A DNA stretch of 64,000 bases from Devosia nanyangense (GTDB taxonomy: Bacteria; Pseudomonadota; Alphaproteobacteria; Rhizobiales; Devosiaceae): assembly GCA_016213505.1 (NCBI GenBank), contig JACRAF010000020.1:45278-109277 (forward strand), read 5' to 3'. The translations under genes were made by a program, and so were the position numbers. Positions 1 to 9,710 of the stretch are shown here, in pieces (the stretch's first letter is position 1; every line of letters starts with the position of its first letter). The notes under the pieces were generated by a model. That model did no database searches. It was not told the origin of the DNA and was given only the letters and a program-made list of their open reading frames with translations.

Positions 1-116
1 CTCCATACCGTCGCCGCGCCTCGCGTGCGGCCAACGCAAGGACGTTGTGCCCGCCTTCCGGAGTTGACTGGGCCAATTCGTGCACCTTCGCGCGACGCCC
101 CCAAAGGAGGACACAG

Positions 117-1067
117 ATGAAACACCTCGCTGCGGCAGCATTTGTTGCCGGCGCGCTCGCGCTGCCTGGATTGGCGCTTGCCGCCGACTATTCGATCATG
201 GCGCCGGCCGGCCCGGGCGGCGGCTGGGATCAGACTGCCCGCGCCATGCAGGAGGCGATGACCGCCGAAGGCATCTCCGGCAACGTTCAGGTGATCAACG
301 TTCCCGGCGCGGGGGGCACCATCGGCCTCGCCCAATTCGCGCAGGAAGCCAATGGCGATCCGAGCAGGCTGATCGTCGGCGGCTACGTGATGGTTGGTGC
401 CATTCTCACCAACAAGTCGCCGGTGACCCTCGACGCGGTCACTCCGATCGCCCGCCTTACCGGCGAGTTCGAGGTGATCGTCGTGCCGGCGGCCTCCGAC
501 ATCAAGACGCTTGCCGATCTCGTCACCAAGCTGAAGGCCGATCCGGGCGCGGTATCGTGGGCCGGCGGCTCGGCGGGCGGCACCGATCACATCACGGCCG
601 GACTCCTGGCCAAGACCGTGGGCGTCGATCCCAAGCTGGTGAACTATGTCGCGTTCTCCGGCGGCGGCGAGGCCCTTGCCGCGGTGCTCGGCAGCCAGAC
701 GACGGTCGGCATCTCGGGCTATGGCGAGTTCCAGGCCCAGGTCGAGGCGGGTGCCCTGCGGGTGCTCGGCGTTTCCGCGCCGGAGCGTATCGCGGTCGTC
801 GATGCACCGACCTTCAAGGAAGGCGGCGTCGATCTCAGCGTCATGAACTGGCGCATGGTCGCGGCGGGTCCGGGCCTCTCGGCCGAGCAGGTCGCGGCGA
901 TCACCGCCGACGTCCAGAAAATGGCGGAATCCGCCTCGTGGAAGAAGACGCTCGAGACCAAGGGCTGGATGAACACCTGGCTCGCCGGCGACGATTTCAA
1001 GGCCCAGTTGGCCAAGGAAATCGCGGCGACCGAAGCCGTCCTCAAGGACATCGGCCTCGTTCAATGA
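117..1067 (+). CDS. tctC: TctC-type substrate-binding protein of a tripartite tricarboxylate transporter
   Basis: A 316-residue periplasmic receptor that captures a carboxylate-type ligand and delivers it to the TctA/TctB membrane pair. The start at 117 follows AGGAGG closely, and the next 22 residues form a Sec signal peptide (KHLAAAAF..., cleavage near ALA-ADY). The mature N-terminus carries the family signature APAGPGGGWDQTAR, which lines the ligand pocket in Bug/TctC proteins. The length is normal for the family. The stop overlaps the tctB start (ATGA), so the genes are translationally coupled. The ligand cannot be read from sequence; citrate, tartrate, aromatic acids and other compounds are all known ligands. 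No two-component tctDE regulator lies in the window, but the left edge is only 116 bases away. Confidence 0.93.
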   Translation: MKHLAAAAFVAGALALPGLALAADYSIMAPAGPGGGWDQTARAMQEAMTAEGISGNVQVINVPGAGGTIGLAQFAQEANGDPSRLIVGGYVMVGAILTNKSPVTLDAVTPIARLTGEFEVIVVPAASDIKTLADLVTKLKADPGAVSWAGGSAGGTDHITAGLLAKTVGVDPKLVNYVAFSGGGEALAAVLGSQTTVGISGYGEFQAQVEAGALRVLGVSAPERIAVVDAPTFKEGGVDLSVMNWRMVAAGPGLSAEQVAAITADVQKMAESASWKKTLETKGWMNTWLAGDDFKAQLAKEIAATEAVLKDIGLVQ

Positions 1068-1609
1068 TCGAGCCGATGGCTCAGACAACGCCGAAGCGCC
1101 GCCCCGATTGGGCGGCGCTTCTCGTCGCCGCCGGGCTGCTGGCGCTGGGCGCGTTGGTGGCATGGGATGCGTCCCGCCTCGGCAGCGGCGGCGCCTATGC
1201 CCGCATCGGCCCGCAGACCATTCCCTACGCGATTGCCGTCTGCCTCGCGGGGCTGGCCGTCTGGACGGCGATCGAAGCAGCACTGGGCGAGTTTCCCCAG
1301 CGTGAACAGCAGGACAAGCTCCCCATCCTGTGGATCGTTGGTGGTCTCGTCGTGCAGATGGCGCTGATCAAGTTCGCCGGCTTTTCGATCGCTACCGGCA
1401 TCCTCTTCGCCATGACGGCGCGAGGTTTTGGCCGCGTGTCTATTCCCAAGGCGCTGCTGAGCGGCTTTCTGATTTCCGCTGCGGTCTGGTTCGTTTTCGC
1501 GCGCCTCCTTCAGCTGACCCTGCCAGCCGGCCCGATCGAGCGCCTGATGATCGAGGGCGCCAAGCTCCTCGCGACGGCCTTCAACCCCCAAGCCGGACCC
1601 GCTGCCTGA
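1064..1609 (+). CDS. tctB: TctB-type small membrane subunit of the tripartite tricarboxylate transporter
   Basis: A small integral membrane protein of 181 residues with about four hydrophobic segments (for example [18 protein letters not shown] and [19 protein letters not shown]), matching the size and topology of TctB. It partners TctA and is poorly conserved in general, so the call rests on size, topology and position between tctC and tctA. The ATG at 1064 overlaps the tctC stop. A second ATG four codons later (MAQTTP) is also possible. The stop overlaps the tctA start by one base (TGATG). Confidence 0.88.
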   Translation: MIEPMAQTTPKRRPDWAALLVAAGLLALGALVAWDASRLGSGGAYARIGPQTIPYAIAVCLAGLAVWTAIEAALGEFPQREQQDKLPILWIVGGLVVQMALIKFAGFSIATGILFAMTARGFGRVSIPKALLSGFLISAAVWFVFARLLQLTLPAGPIERLMIEGAKLLATAFNPQAGPAA

Positions 1610-3126
1610 TGGATACCTTCGCACTTCTGATGCAGGGATTGTCGGTCGCCGCCCAGCCGATCAACCTGCTCTATGCCCTGGTAGGCGTGACGCTTGGCAC
1701 CGCGGTCGGCGTCTTGCCCGGCATCGGGCCGGCGACCACCGTGGCGCTGCTGCTGCCGGTGACCTACAAGCTCGACCCCGCAGGCTCGCTGATCATGTTC
1801 GCCGGCATCTATTATGGCGGCATGTATGGCGGCTCGACCACCTCGATCCTGCTCAACACGCCGGGCGAGAGCGCCTCGATCGTCACTGCGCTCGAAGGCA
1901 ACAAGATGGCCAAGGCCGGCCGCGGCGGGCCGGCGTTGGCGACGGCCGCCATCGGTTCGTTCGTGGCCGGATTGATCGCAACGATCGCGCTCGCCTTCCT
2001 CGCGCCCTGGGTGGTGAAGTTCGCGCTTGCCTTCGGGCCGCGCGAGTATTTCGCGCTGATGGTTCTGGCGTTCGTGACGGTGTCCGCCGCCTTCGGCGAC
2101 TCGACCCTGCGCGGCCTCGTCTCGCTGTTCATCGGACTGACGCTGGGCATCGTGGGGATCGACCTGCAGACCGGGCAGGCGCGCATGAGTTTCGGCATTC
2201 CCGACCTGCTGGACGGGGTCGAGGTGACCACCCTCGCCGTGGCCATGTTCGCCATCGGCGAGACGCTGTTCGTCGCGGCGCAGGGCAAGCGCGCGCCCGA
2301 GACCGTCGAGCCGGTCCGTGGGTCGCTGTGGATGAACGCCAGCGACTGGGCGCGGTCGTGGAAGCCATGGCTGCGCGGCACAATCATCGGCTTTCCCATC
2401 GGGGCCATGCCGGCGGGAGGCGCCGAGATCGGGACGTTCTTTTCCTATGCGGCTGAAAAAAAGCTCAGCAAGCACCCCGAAGAATTCGGCAACGGCGCGA
2501 TCGAAGGCGTGGCCGGTCCCGAGGCCGCCAACAATGCCTCGGCGGCGGGAACGCTGGTGCCGCTCCTGACGCTCGGCCTGCCCACCTCGGCGACCGCTGC
2601 GATCATGCTCGCCGGGTTCCAGCAATACGGGCTCCAGCCCGGCCCGCTGCTGTTCACCTCAAACCCGCAGCTGGTCTGGGGGTTGATCGCGAGCCTACTG
2701 ATCGCCAACCTCATGCTCATCGTCCTCAACCTGCCGCTCATCGGCCTGTGGGTGCGGCTGCTGACCATCCCCAAGCCCTGGCTCTATGCCGGCATTCTGC
2801 TGTTCGCCACGCTCGGCACCATCGGTGCCAACCCGTCCGTGTTCGAGCTCGGTATGCTGCTGGTGTTCGGGCTGCTCGGCTATGGGCTGCGCCTGTTCCA
2901 CTTTCCCATCGCGCCGGTGGTCGTCGGCCTCATCCTTGGTCCGATGGCGGAACAGCAGCTCCGCCGGGCGCTGGCGATTTCGCAGGGCGATTTCGGCGTG
3001 CTGTTCACCTCGCCGATCTCGGCGACCCTGCTGGCCCTTGCCGCACTTGCGCTGGTCGTCCCACTCGTCCTCAGAATTCGCGGACGGGGACAGTTGCTGG
3101 CCCAGATTGCTTCGGACGCGGATTGA
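1609..3126 (+). CDS. tctA: TctA-type large permease of the tripartite tricarboxylate transporter
   Basis: The 505-residue transport channel of the TTT system, with about a dozen membrane spans. It carries the conserved TctA glycine-rich motif [17 protein letters not shown] near residues 36-52, and the second-half repeat with [18 protein letters not shown], also a family hallmark. Length is typical (about 500). It is translationally coupled to tctB and ends the transporter operon. The next gene starts about 100 bases later and may be a separate unit. Confidence 0.95.
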   Translation: MDTFALLMQGLSVAAQPINLLYALVGVTLGTAVGVLPGIGPATTVALLLPVTYKLDPAGSLIMFAGIYYGGMYGGSTTSILLNTPGESASIVTALEGNKMAKAGRGGPALATAAIGSFVAGLIATIALAFLAPWVVKFALAFGPREYFALMVLAFVTVSAAFGDSTLRGLVSLFIGLTLGIVGIDLQTGQARMSFGIPDLLDGVEVTTLAVAMFAIGETLFVAAQGKRAPETVEPVRGSLWMNASDWARSWKPWLRGTIIGFPIGAMPAGGAEIGTFFSYAAEKKLSKHPEEFGNGAIEGVAGPEAANNASAAGTLVPLLTLGLPTSATAAIMLAGFQQYGLQPGPLLFTSNPQLVWGLIASLLIANLMLIVLNLPLIGLWVRLLTIPKPWLYAGILLFATLGTIGANPSVFELGMLLVFGLLGYGLRLFHFPIAPVVVGLILGPMAEQQLRRALAISQGDFGVLFTSPISATLLALAALALVVPLVLRIRGRGQLLAQIASDAD

Positions 3127-3224
3127 ACCTGAACGTCCCGCGGCACGAACGGTAGTCCGGACCAAACATATTCACGGCTCCGCGCGCCTCCGGCGGGGAT
3201 CTGGCAAGCTCGGGAAACTCGACC

Positions 3225-3908
3225 ATGCTCCCTTTCGATGGCAGTTATGTAACGTCGCTCTTTCAGGTCGTGATGATCGACCTGGTGCTGGCCGGGGACA
3301 ACGCGGTGGTTATCGGCCTTGCCGCGGCCGGGCTTCCGGCGGACCTGCGCACCCGAGCCATCCTGATCGGCATCGCCGCGGCAACCGTCATGCGCATCGG
3401 TTTTGCCCTGATTGCCACGCAGATGCTGGCCTTCACCGGGCTGTTGCTGGCCGGCGGCGTGCTGCTGCTCTGGGTGTGCTGGAAGATGTACCAGGAGCTG
3501 AGGTTTTCGCAGGCCGAGCATGACGCCGCGACCGAGGCCGTCACCGGTCACGACATCAACCGGGACGGCGTTCTGTCCGCCGGCGCGCCCAGAAAGACGC
3601 TCCGCCAGGCGGTGACGCAGATCGTCGTCGCCGACGTCTCCATGTCGCTCGACAACGTGCTCGCCGTCGCCGGCGCCGCCCAGAAGCATCCCGATGTTCT
3701 GATCGCCGGGCTCGTTCTGTCGGTCGCCTTGATGGGCGTTGCATCGTCGTTCATCGCGTCGCTGCTCAACCGGCACCGATGGATCGGCTGGTTCGGGTTG
3801 CTCATCATCTTCTACGTGGCCTTGAAGATGGTTTACGAAGGGACCGATGTCCTTCTCGGATACACGCTCCCCCACATTCCCCTGATCTATGGCGGGCACG
3901 GCGCGTGA
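3225..3908 (+). CDS. TerC-family integral membrane protein (YjbE-like)
   Basis: A 227-residue membrane protein of the TerC/LysE-fold family, whose studied members export Mn2+ or other metal ions or are linked to tellurite resistance. Two inverted-repeat halves each carry an acidic motif inside a membrane span: DLVLAGDNAVVIGLA near residues 17-31 and VADVSMSLDNVLAVAG in the second half. These Asp/Asn residues are the presumed ion ligands. It lies 98 bases after tctA with no clear functional tie to it. I see no convincing manganese riboswitch in that gap. The substrate is not assignable. Confidence 0.85.
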   Translation: MLPFDGSYVTSLFQVVMIDLVLAGDNAVVIGLAAAGLPADLRTRAILIGIAAATVMRIGFALIATQMLAFTGLLLAGGVLLLWVCWKMYQELRFSQAEHDAATEAVTGHDINRDGVLSAGAPRKTLRQAVTQIVVADVSMSLDNVLAVAGAAQKHPDVLIAGLVLSVALMGVASSFIASLLNRHRWIGWFGLLIIFYVALKMVYEGTDVLLGYTLPHIPLIYGGHGA

Positions 3909-3944
3909 TACTCGGGCCGCCGGACTCGGGGAGGGGTGGTCGTC

Positions 3945-5105
3945 TCAGCCGGCGGGGCGCCGAAGCCTCACATGCTTTATGGCGCGGCGGAAATAGGTGA
4001 AGGCGATGTCGAGCTCGCCGTTCGACGATTCCACGATCGAGGGATACGAGAACTCGCGGTTGAGGCCGTCGCGCGAATTGTTGGTGAGGCAATAGCCATC
4101 GCCCACCTCGAGGTCGACGCGCCCACTGAAAGTCGCGCCATTGTCGGATGAGATCGCCAGACTCAGAGGCGCGCGTGGAACACCCCAGATCGCCTGGCGG
4201 CCGGCGGCCGGCGCGGCAGGGGACTCGCCGTCGATCTCGTCATAGAGCGACAGGCGGCGATCGGCCGACATCGAAGCGTTCGAGTGGTTGTAGACGATGG
4301 CGATGCGGCCATCGCGCAGCCGCACCGCCTGGATCGACGAGTTGTTGTTGGGCAGGCCCGTCTGCGTCGGAGCGCTCCAGTTGCGTCCGCCATCGTGCGA
4401 GACGCTGCGCAACACGGCCTCGGCGAAACGGTGGCGGTAGAGCGCGACCATCTCGTCGCCACCGAGCGGAACGATGTTCATATGCACCGCGCCGATGCTG
4501 TCGGGCACGTCGTGCATGGTCCAGCTGCGGCCGGCATCGCGGCTCAGCAGGACGGCGGCAAAATCGACGTCGCCGGTCCAGCGCCGGCCGGGGACGCCGA
4601 TGCAGCGGAACAGCGGCAGCAGCCAGTCGCCGCGCCGGTTGACCACGATGGGCTGGCGGACGAAGGTGCCCGGAACGTCGCACAGCACATCGGCCGGCCC
4701 AAAACTCCTGCCGCCGTCCGTCGAGACTCGCCGCTTGACGATCGAGCCGTCCTGGTTGCCGGCGGTTTGCGACGTGTAGAGCAGCCAGACATCGCCGGTC
4801 GGGGCAACGAAGATCAGCGGGTTCTGCTCGGACTTCTGCGGGTCGTCGGAGAGCTTCTCGGCATCCGACCATTGCGTCGCGCCGGGGGCGAGGCGCGAGA
4901 GATACACCGAGATGTCGCCCATCCCCTCCATGGTGCCGCCGAACCACACGCAAGTGAGAGTGCCGTCGGGCAGGAAGGCCAGGTTGGCGGCGTGGTTCTG
5001 CACCGTGGGGCTGGACAGCCAGGCCTCGCTGCGGCCGGGAGCGACCGGGCGCAGCGTGCCGTCCATGCGCTGCGCGATCTCCTGCTGGGTCGGCACCACA
5101 CTCAT
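3945..5105 (-). CDS. Sialidase-like (BNR/Asp-box) exo-glycosidase family protein
   Basis: A 386-residue predicted six-bladed beta-propeller. Four Asp boxes (S-x-D-x-G-x-x-W/F pattern) are visible: VSTDGGRSF, LSRDAGRSW, VSHDGGRNW and ISSDNGATF. No signal peptide is seen at the start chosen here, so the protein looks cytoplasmic, unlike secreted sialidases. The ATG at 5105 overlaps the stop of the upstream aldolase gene (ATGA). A longer upstream reading of the same frame runs antisense-style through that gene and is rejected. The co-operonic PdxA/DapA-like enzymes suggest an intracellular hydrolase or lyase acting on a sugar-acid-like molecule. True sialidase activity is not established, and nanE/nanK partners are absent. 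Confidence 0.75.
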   Translation of the reverse strand: MSVVPTQQEIAQRMDGTLRPVAPGRSEAWLSSPTVQNHAANLAFLPDGTLTCVWFGGTMEGMGDISVYLSRLAPGATQWSDAEKLSDDPQKSEQNPLIFVAPTGDVWLLYTSQTAGNQDGSIVKRRVSTDGGRSFGPADVLCDVPGTFVRQPIVVNRRGDWLLPLFRCIGVPGRRWTGDVDFAAVLLSRDAGRSWTMHDVPDSIGAVHMNIVPLGGDEMVALYRHRFAEAVLRSVSHDGGRNWSAPTQTGLPNNNSSIQAVRLRDGRIAIVYNHSNASMSADRRLSLYDEIDGESPAAPAAGRQAIWGVPRAPLSLAISSDNGATFSGRVDLEVGDGYCLTNNSRDGLNREFSYPSIVESSNGELDIAFTYFRRAIKHVRLRRPAG

Positions 5106-5995
5106 GGCAGGAGCGCGAACTTCTCGCGCAGGTCGCTCAATTGCGCATCGCCAAGTGGCAGCAGGGGCGGGCGCGCCCGGCTCCAGCCGGTACTGCCGGA
5201 TTGGAGCCCGATCATCGCCTTGATGGTGGGGATCTGCACGTAGCTGTTGGAGAGGCTGCGCCAAGCATTGATGCGCGCCTGTGCCGGCTCGACGACAGCC
5301 TCGTCGCCAAGGTGATCGTAAATCACGCGGAGCGAGTCGCCGACGAGGTTCGAGGTGGCCGTGATACAGCCGGCGCCGCCCGATTTGAGCAATGGCAGCA
5401 TCAGCGGATCGGCTCCGGCAAGCACGGCGAAGCCCGGATGCGCGGCCGCGATCGCCTGCATGTTGCTCAGGTCGCCGGCCGAGTCCTTGATGCCGACCAC
5501 CGTGGTGGGGAAGGCCTCGATCAGCCGGGCGATAAGGGCGTGGCTGAGCGGAACGCCCGAGACCTGGGGGATGTGGTAAAGCACGATCTTCAACCGCTCG
5601 TCGCCGATCGACTCGATGATCCGCGCATAGGCGGCAAACAGCCCTTCGTCGGAGACGCCTTTGTAGTAGCTGGGCGGCAGCATGACGACGCGGGTCACGC
5701 CGTTGGCCAGCGCGTGGCGGGTGAGCTCGACGGTCTCGGGCGCGGCGTTGACGCCGGTGCCGGGCAGCAGGCGATCGGGCGCAATGCCCGCGCGCAGCGC
5801 CGCCTCGAGGATCTGCCGCCGCTCGGCGACCGAGAAGGAATTGGCCTCGCCCGTGGTGCCCAGCAGCGCGATGCCGTGGCAGCCCAGATCGAGCAGATGC
5901 CGGCAATGCGCGACGAACAGCCCGAGATCGGGCGTGAGGTCGGCGTTGAGCGGAGTGGCGGCGGCGCAGTTGACGCCGGAAACGGTGAAACTCAT
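5102..5995 (-). CDS. DapA/NanA-superfamily aldolase (dihydrodipicolinate synthase family)
   Basis: A 297-residue class I aldolase of the (beta/alpha)8 DapA family, which condenses or cleaves 2-oxo acids through a lysine Schiff base. Visible residues are the GTTGE phosphate/carboxylate-binding motif at 46-50, the catalytic-relay tyrosine Y140 in YHIP, and the Schiff-base lysine K170 in GIKD. Length is typical. Because the gene sits in a catabolic operon with PdxA-family and SDR enzymes, a 2-keto-sugar-acid aldolase or lyase role is more likely than lysine synthesis. It overlaps both neighbours by ATGA. The substrate is unknown. Confidence 0.88.
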   Translation of the reverse strand: MSFTVSGVNCAAATPLNADLTPDLGLFVAHCRHLLDLGCHGIALLGTTGEANSFSVAERRQILEAALRAGIAPDRLLPGTGVNAAPETVELTRHALANGVTRVVMLPPSYYKGVSDEGLFAAYARIIESIGDERLKIVLYHIPQVSGVPLSHALIARLIEAFPTTVVGIKDSAGDLSNMQAIAAAHPGFAVLAGADPLMLPLLKSGGAGCITATSNLVGDSLRVIYDHLGDEAVVEPAQARINAWRSLSNSYVQIPTIKAMIGLQSGSTGWSRARPPLLPLGDAQLSDLREKFALLP

Positions 5996-6972
5996 GTGCG
6001 GACCTTCGGTGTGCCGGCGAGCTTTTTCGCGTAGGCGATGGCGGCGTTCATGTTGACGTGGTTGGCCTTGCCGGTGCCGGCGATGTCGAACGCCGTGCCG
6101 TGATCGACCGAGGTGCGATCGATCGGCAGGCCGAGCGACACGTTGACCGTGGTGTCGAAGGCCACCAGCTTCATCGGGATATGACCCTGATCGTGGTATT
6201 GGGCGACGACGAGGTCGTAGGCGCCGTTATAGGCCCGCTGGAACACCGTATCAGCCGAAATGGGACCGATCGCGTTGATGCCCTCGGCGCGCGCCGCGGC
6301 GACGGCCGGCACGATCTGCTCGTCGTCCTCGGTGCCGAACAGGCCGTTCTCGCCGCAATGCGGGTTGAGCCCGGCGACCGCGATGCGCGGATCGGGGATA
6401 CCGATGCGGCGCAGATGCGCGGCGCCGGCGCGAATCGTGTCGAGGATACGCGGCGTCTTGGCGCGCTCGATGGCGCCGCGCAGCGCCACGTGGGTCGACA
6501 CATGGACCACCGACATGCGTTCGGACGCCAGCAGCATGAAGCTCGACTTGGCGCCGGCGAGCGCCGCGAGCATGCCGGTGTGGCCGTCATAGTGATGCCC
6601 GGCCGCGTTCAGCGCTTCCTTGTTGATGGGGGCGGTGACGATGCAGCCGATCTCGCCGGCCTCAGCGGCGCGCACGGACTTTTCGATGTAGCGAAAGCTC
6701 GCATCCCCGGCGCGCGGATCGAGCCGGCCGAAGGGCGGGATGTCACCGTCGAAGGGGACGTGCTCGACCGAGATGCCGTTGCTGCGCTCGCCGAAATCGA
6801 GATCGGCGCCGACGATGGCGGCGGCGCGCTGCAGCACCTCGCGATTGCCGTAGATGCGGATGCCGGCGCGGTCCTCGGGCGACATCTCCGCCAACGCCTT
6901 GCAGACGACCTCGGGTCCGACCCCGGCCGGATCGCCCATGGTGATGCCGATAATGCTGCTGGATGTGCTCAT
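5992..6972 (-). CDS. pdxA2: PdxA-family 4-phospho-hydroxyacid dehydrogenase (PdxA2-like)
   Basis: A 326-residue NAD-dependent decarboxylating dehydrogenase. The [10 protein letters not shown]-terminal motif and the metal-binding HDQGH motif (in [12 protein letters not shown]) identify the PdxA family. Biosynthetic PdxA acts on 4-hydroxy-threonine-4-phosphate. The PdxA2 branch acts with DUF1537 kinases on D-threonate-4-phosphate or related 4-phospho acids, giving dihydroxyacetone phosphate and CO2. A DUF1537 kinase is encoded in the divergent operon at 13585-14607, which favours the catabolic assignment; this is inference from context. The start at 6972 was chosen because it overlaps the SDR stop (ATGA); upstream codons in frame do not resemble the family. 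Confidence 0.85.
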   Translation of the reverse strand: MSTSSSIIGITMGDPAGVGPEVVCKALAEMSPEDRAGIRIYGNREVLQRAAAIVGADLDFGERSNGISVEHVPFDGDIPPFGRLDPRAGDASFRYIEKSVRAAEAGEIGCIVTAPINKEALNAAGHHYDGHTGMLAALAGAKSSFMLLASERMSVVHVSTHVALRGAIERAKTPRILDTIRAGAAHLRRIGIPDPRIAVAGLNPHCGENGLFGTEDDEQIVPAVAAARAEGINAIGPISADTVFQRAYNGAYDLVVAQYHDQGHIPMKLVAFDTTVNVSLGLPIDRTSVDHGTAFDIAGTGKANHVNMNAAIAYAKKLAGTPKVRT

Positions 6973-7733
6973 GGCATCAATTGTCCGCCGTTCACCTCGA
7001 TGATCTGGCCCGTTATGTAGCCGCTCATGCGCTGGCTCGCCAGAAACTCGTACGCCCCGACGCATTCCTCGGCAGTGCCGAGCCGGCCCATCGGAATACC
7101 GCGCGCCGCGGCCTCGAGCTGCTCGGGGGTCGAGAAGCGATCATGGAACGGTGTCCTGATGACGCCGGGGGCGACGGCGTTGACGCGCACACCGAAGGGG
7201 GCGAGCTCCTTGGCGAGCACGCGGGTGATGGTGGAGACGAACCCCTTGGCCGAGCCATAGAGCCCCGCGCCGTCGCCGCCGCCGGTGCGCGCCGCCACGG
7301 ACGTGGTGTTGATGATGGTGCCGGAGCGTTGCTGCCGCATCAGTTGCGCAGCGCGGCGCGAGGCGAAGAATACCCCGCCGATGTTGAGCGCGATGACGTC
7401 CTCGTATTGCTCGTCGGTGGCGTCGGCGATCGCGGTGCGGCCGAACATCGATCCGGCATTGTTGATGAGGATGTCGAGCCCGCCCAGCATCTCGCCCGCT
7501 TTGTCGATGAGCCCGGCGGCCAATTCGGCATCGGCGATATTGCCCTGCAGCACGCCGGCGCTGCCGCCGGCGGCGCGAATCGCATCGGCAACCGCCTCGG
7601 CACCGTCGCGGTTGTCGTTGCAGTGCACGGCAAGATGCACCCCAAGGGCGCCAAACCGCTGGGCCACGGCCGCGCCAATGCCCGAGCTCGCGCCCACGAT
7701 GAGGCACCGCTTGCCCTCAAGGTCCGCACTCAC
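6969..7733 (-). CDS. SDR-family oxidoreductase
   Basis: A classical 254-residue short-chain dehydrogenase: an N-terminal [10 protein letters not shown] cofactor motif, an NNAGS strand motif, and the catalytic YxxxK as YGSAK. It is the first gene of the leftward operon, so it may catalyse the first oxidation or reduction of the imported compound. The start codon is GTG at 7733, supported by GGGAGGA about seven bases upstream. The protein ends with the typical VNGGQLMP tail. Substrate not assignable. Confidence 0.9.
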   Translation of the reverse strand: MSADLEGKRCLIVGASSGIGAAVAQRFGALGVHLAVHCNDNRDGAEAVADAIRAAGGSAGVLQGNIADAELAAGLIDKAGEMLGGLDILINNAGSMFGRTAIADATDEQYEDVIALNIGGVFFASRRAAQLMRQQRSGTIINTTSVAARTGGGDGAGLYGSAKGFVSTITRVLAKELAPFGVRVNAVAPGVIRTPFHDRFSTPEQLEAAARGIPMGRLGTAEECVGAYEFLASQRMSGYITGQIIEVNGGQLMP

Positions 7734-7750
7734 GGCCGCTCCTCCCGCGT

Positions 7751-7795
7751 TGACAACTTGCCCGCAAATTCACAACCTTGGCTGATGTTGTCAAG
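7751..7795. promoter_or_regulatory. Candidate GntR-family operator in the divergent control region
   Basis: An exact inverted repeat, TTGACAAC at 7751-7758 and GTTGTCAA at 7788-7795, sits between the SDR and binding-protein operons. The right arm supplies a TTGACA -35-like hexamer on the minus strand, 17 bases from a weak GAATTT -10-like hexamer. A separate TTGACA on the plus strand lies at 7910-7915. Both operons could be controlled from here by the FadR-type regulator encoded at 14607-15356. The whole gap 7734-8007 holds no gene. Confidence 0.45.
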
Positions 7796-8007
7796 TTGCC
7801 ACGATTGTCAGTTTCCATGGTCGGAACCAGGCGCAACATATAAGACGTTGATAAAGCATAGAATATTCCTTGACGCACGATTATCGTCTCGATCGAGCGC
7901 AAAATCATGTTGACAGGTTTACATTTCGGCGCAAGGTTTCGACCGCGATCTGGTTGCTGTGCTTGGAGGGCCGGCGACGCATGCAATCGCCACATGGGAG
8001 GACAGAG

Positions 8008-9642
8008 ATGTCGAACACGAAATCTGACGTGCTGAGCCGCCGTTCGGCGCTCAAGCTGGGCCTTGGCACGGCCGTGGGGCTGACCGTATTCGGGCTCAGC
8101 GCCAGGATCGTCATGGCCGCGGACGGCCAGGTGCTGAAGGTGGCGCATCCCGCGTTCAGCCAGGACTGGTCGCCGCTGCGCGGTGGCGGTTCGCCCTATC
8201 GCTGGAATTCGGCCTGGTGGGCCTCGCCGATGCGCTTCGACGCCGAAGGCAATATCCACCCTTATGTGTTCGCCAGCTGGGAGCCGAACGGCGACAGCAC
8301 TGTGTGGACCTTCAAGATCGACCCCGCCGCGAAGTTCTCCGATGGCAGTGCCATCACTGCCGCGGACGTGAAGGGCTCGTGGGAACTCGCCGCCATGCCG
8401 GCGACGACGTCGCAGCGCGTCGCCCAGGTGCTCGCGGGCGTCGTCGGCTATGCCGATGTCACCGGCGGCTCCGCCACCGCCCTCTCCGGTGTCGCTACGC
8501 CGGACGACGCCACCGTGGTCGTGACGCTGGGCGCGCCCGACCCGATCTTCTTCATGCGCCTCGCCAACCACATCGCGCCGATCACCAAGGTGAGCCAGTC
8601 GCGCGGCGCCGACGGCAACGAGAACGCCGGCTGGTATATGCCGCAGAACGGCGTGATCGTGTCCGGCCCGTTCAAGCCCACCAGCATCGACCTCGACGCC
8701 GGCAAGCTGGTGTTCGAGCCCAACGAGAACTTCTTTGTCGCCAAGCCCAAGCTCGCCCGTATCGAGATCACCTCGATCGAAGACAACGTGACCGCGACGC
8801 AGCTGATCAAATCGGGCGAATTCAACGCCCACACCGAGCTCGTCACCTCCACCATGGTGCAGGACCTCGGTCCCGAATTCGGCGATGGACCGCAGATTCC
8901 CACCAGCCAGCATTTCTGGTTCAACGCCGCACGTGCCCCGATGGACGACCCGAAGGTCCGCCAGGCGTTGATCATGGCGGTGGATCGCGACGGCCTGATC
9001 AAGGCGAGCTATCCCGATGGCCCGCACAAGAAGACCGACCAGGTGATCAACTCGGTGCCGGGCGCCGAGAACTCGGGCTTCGAGCCGTTCCCCTTCGATC
9101 CGGCAGCCGCCAAGACGGCGCTCGCCGAATCCACCTATGGCGGACCCGAGCGGCTGCCAAAACTCCTCTTTGTCGGCGTCTCCGGCCCGGCAATCGAGGC
9201 GGCGGCGCAGTACATCGCCGAACAATGGCGGCAGAACCTCGGCATCACCGCCGTCGATATGAAGCCGCAGCAGGACCAGTATGCCGGTCCCGACCAGAAT
9301 GCCGTGCAGATCTTCCGCGACGACGTCGGCACCCGCGTGCCGGACGCGGCGAGCTACCTGCTCGGCTCGATCGCCTCGACCTCGGGCAACGCCCAGGGCA
9401 AGATGGGCGGCTACAAGAACGACGCGGTCGATGCCAAGCTCGCCGAAGCCTCGACCAAGGCGGCCGCCGACCCGGCGCGGGTGACGCTGGCCCAGGAGGT
9501 ACAGAAGCTCTTCCGCGACGACTGGATGTTCATCCCGTGGTACGCCCAGACCATGTCGCGCTGGGCCACCGCCGAGGTGAAGGGAATCGACAAGAACCTC
9601 GATTGGCAGGTTGTTGCTCCCTGGGATATTTCTATCGGCTAG
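8008..9642 (+). CDS. Family 5 (peptide/nickel-type) ABC transporter substrate-binding protein
   Basis: A 544-residue periplasmic receptor of the SBP_bac_5 (DppA/OppA) class. The N-terminus has a twin-arginine export signal (SRRSALKLGLG, hydrophobic stretch, cleavage near VMA-ADG). The start at 8008 follows GGGAGG about nine bases upstream. Family members bind peptides, but also oligosaccharides, opines and sugar acids, so peptide specificity should not be assumed; the surrounding kinase/PdxA genes suggest an acid-sugar derivative. A strong hairpin follows the stop before the first permease gene. Confidence 0.92.
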   Translation: MSNTKSDVLSRRSALKLGLGTAVGLTVFGLSARIVMAADGQVLKVAHPAFSQDWSPLRGGGSPYRWNSAWWASPMRFDAEGNIHPYVFASWEPNGDSTVWTFKIDPAAKFSDGSAITAADVKGSWELAAMPATTSQRVAQVLAGVVGYADVTGGSATALSGVATPDDATVVVTLGAPDPIFFMRLANHIAPITKVSQSRGADGNENAGWYMPQNGVIVSGPFKPTSIDLDAGKLVFEPNENFFVAKPKLARIEITSIEDNVTATQLIKSGEFNAHTELVTSTMVQDLGPEFGDGPQIPTSQHFWFNAARAPMDDPKVRQALIMAVDRDGLIKASYPDGPHKKTDQVINSVPGAENSGFEPFPFDPAAAKTALAESTYGGPERLPKLLFVGVSGPAIEAAAQYIAEQWRQNLGITAVDMKPQQDQYAGPDQNAVQIFRDDVGTRVPDAASYLLGSIASTSGNAQGKMGGYKNDAVDAKLAEASTKAAADPARVTLAQEVQKLFRDDWMFIPWYAQTMSRWATAEVKGIDKNLDWQVVAPWDISIG

Positions 9643-9657
9643 GGTTTCCGAGTCAGG

Positions 9658-9680
9658 GCGGGGGCTTTGCAGGCCCCCGC
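9658..9680 (+). promoter_or_regulatory. Intercistronic GC hairpin after the binding-protein gene
   Basis: A perfect 8-bp stem (GCGGGGGC with GCCCCCGC) closes a 7-base loop, 16 bases after the binding-protein stop and 30 bases before the permease start. No U-tract follows, so it is more likely an RNA stabiliser or partial attenuator that keeps the receptor mRNA more abundant than the permease mRNA. Confidence 0.6.
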
Positions 9681-9710
9681 CATTCTGCGTGGCCCGCAGG
9701 GGAGATCGCC

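Noticed and set aside
3127..3224. Possible yybP-ykoY manganese riboswitch before the TerC-family gene.
   Set aside because: Some TerC genes have one, but I could not align the conserved loops to this 98-base gap.
3945..5995. Sialic acid catabolism locus.
   Set aside because: Only a sialidase-like and a NanA-like family member are present; nanE, nanK and a sialic acid transporter are missing and the neighbours fit acid-sugar chemistry better.
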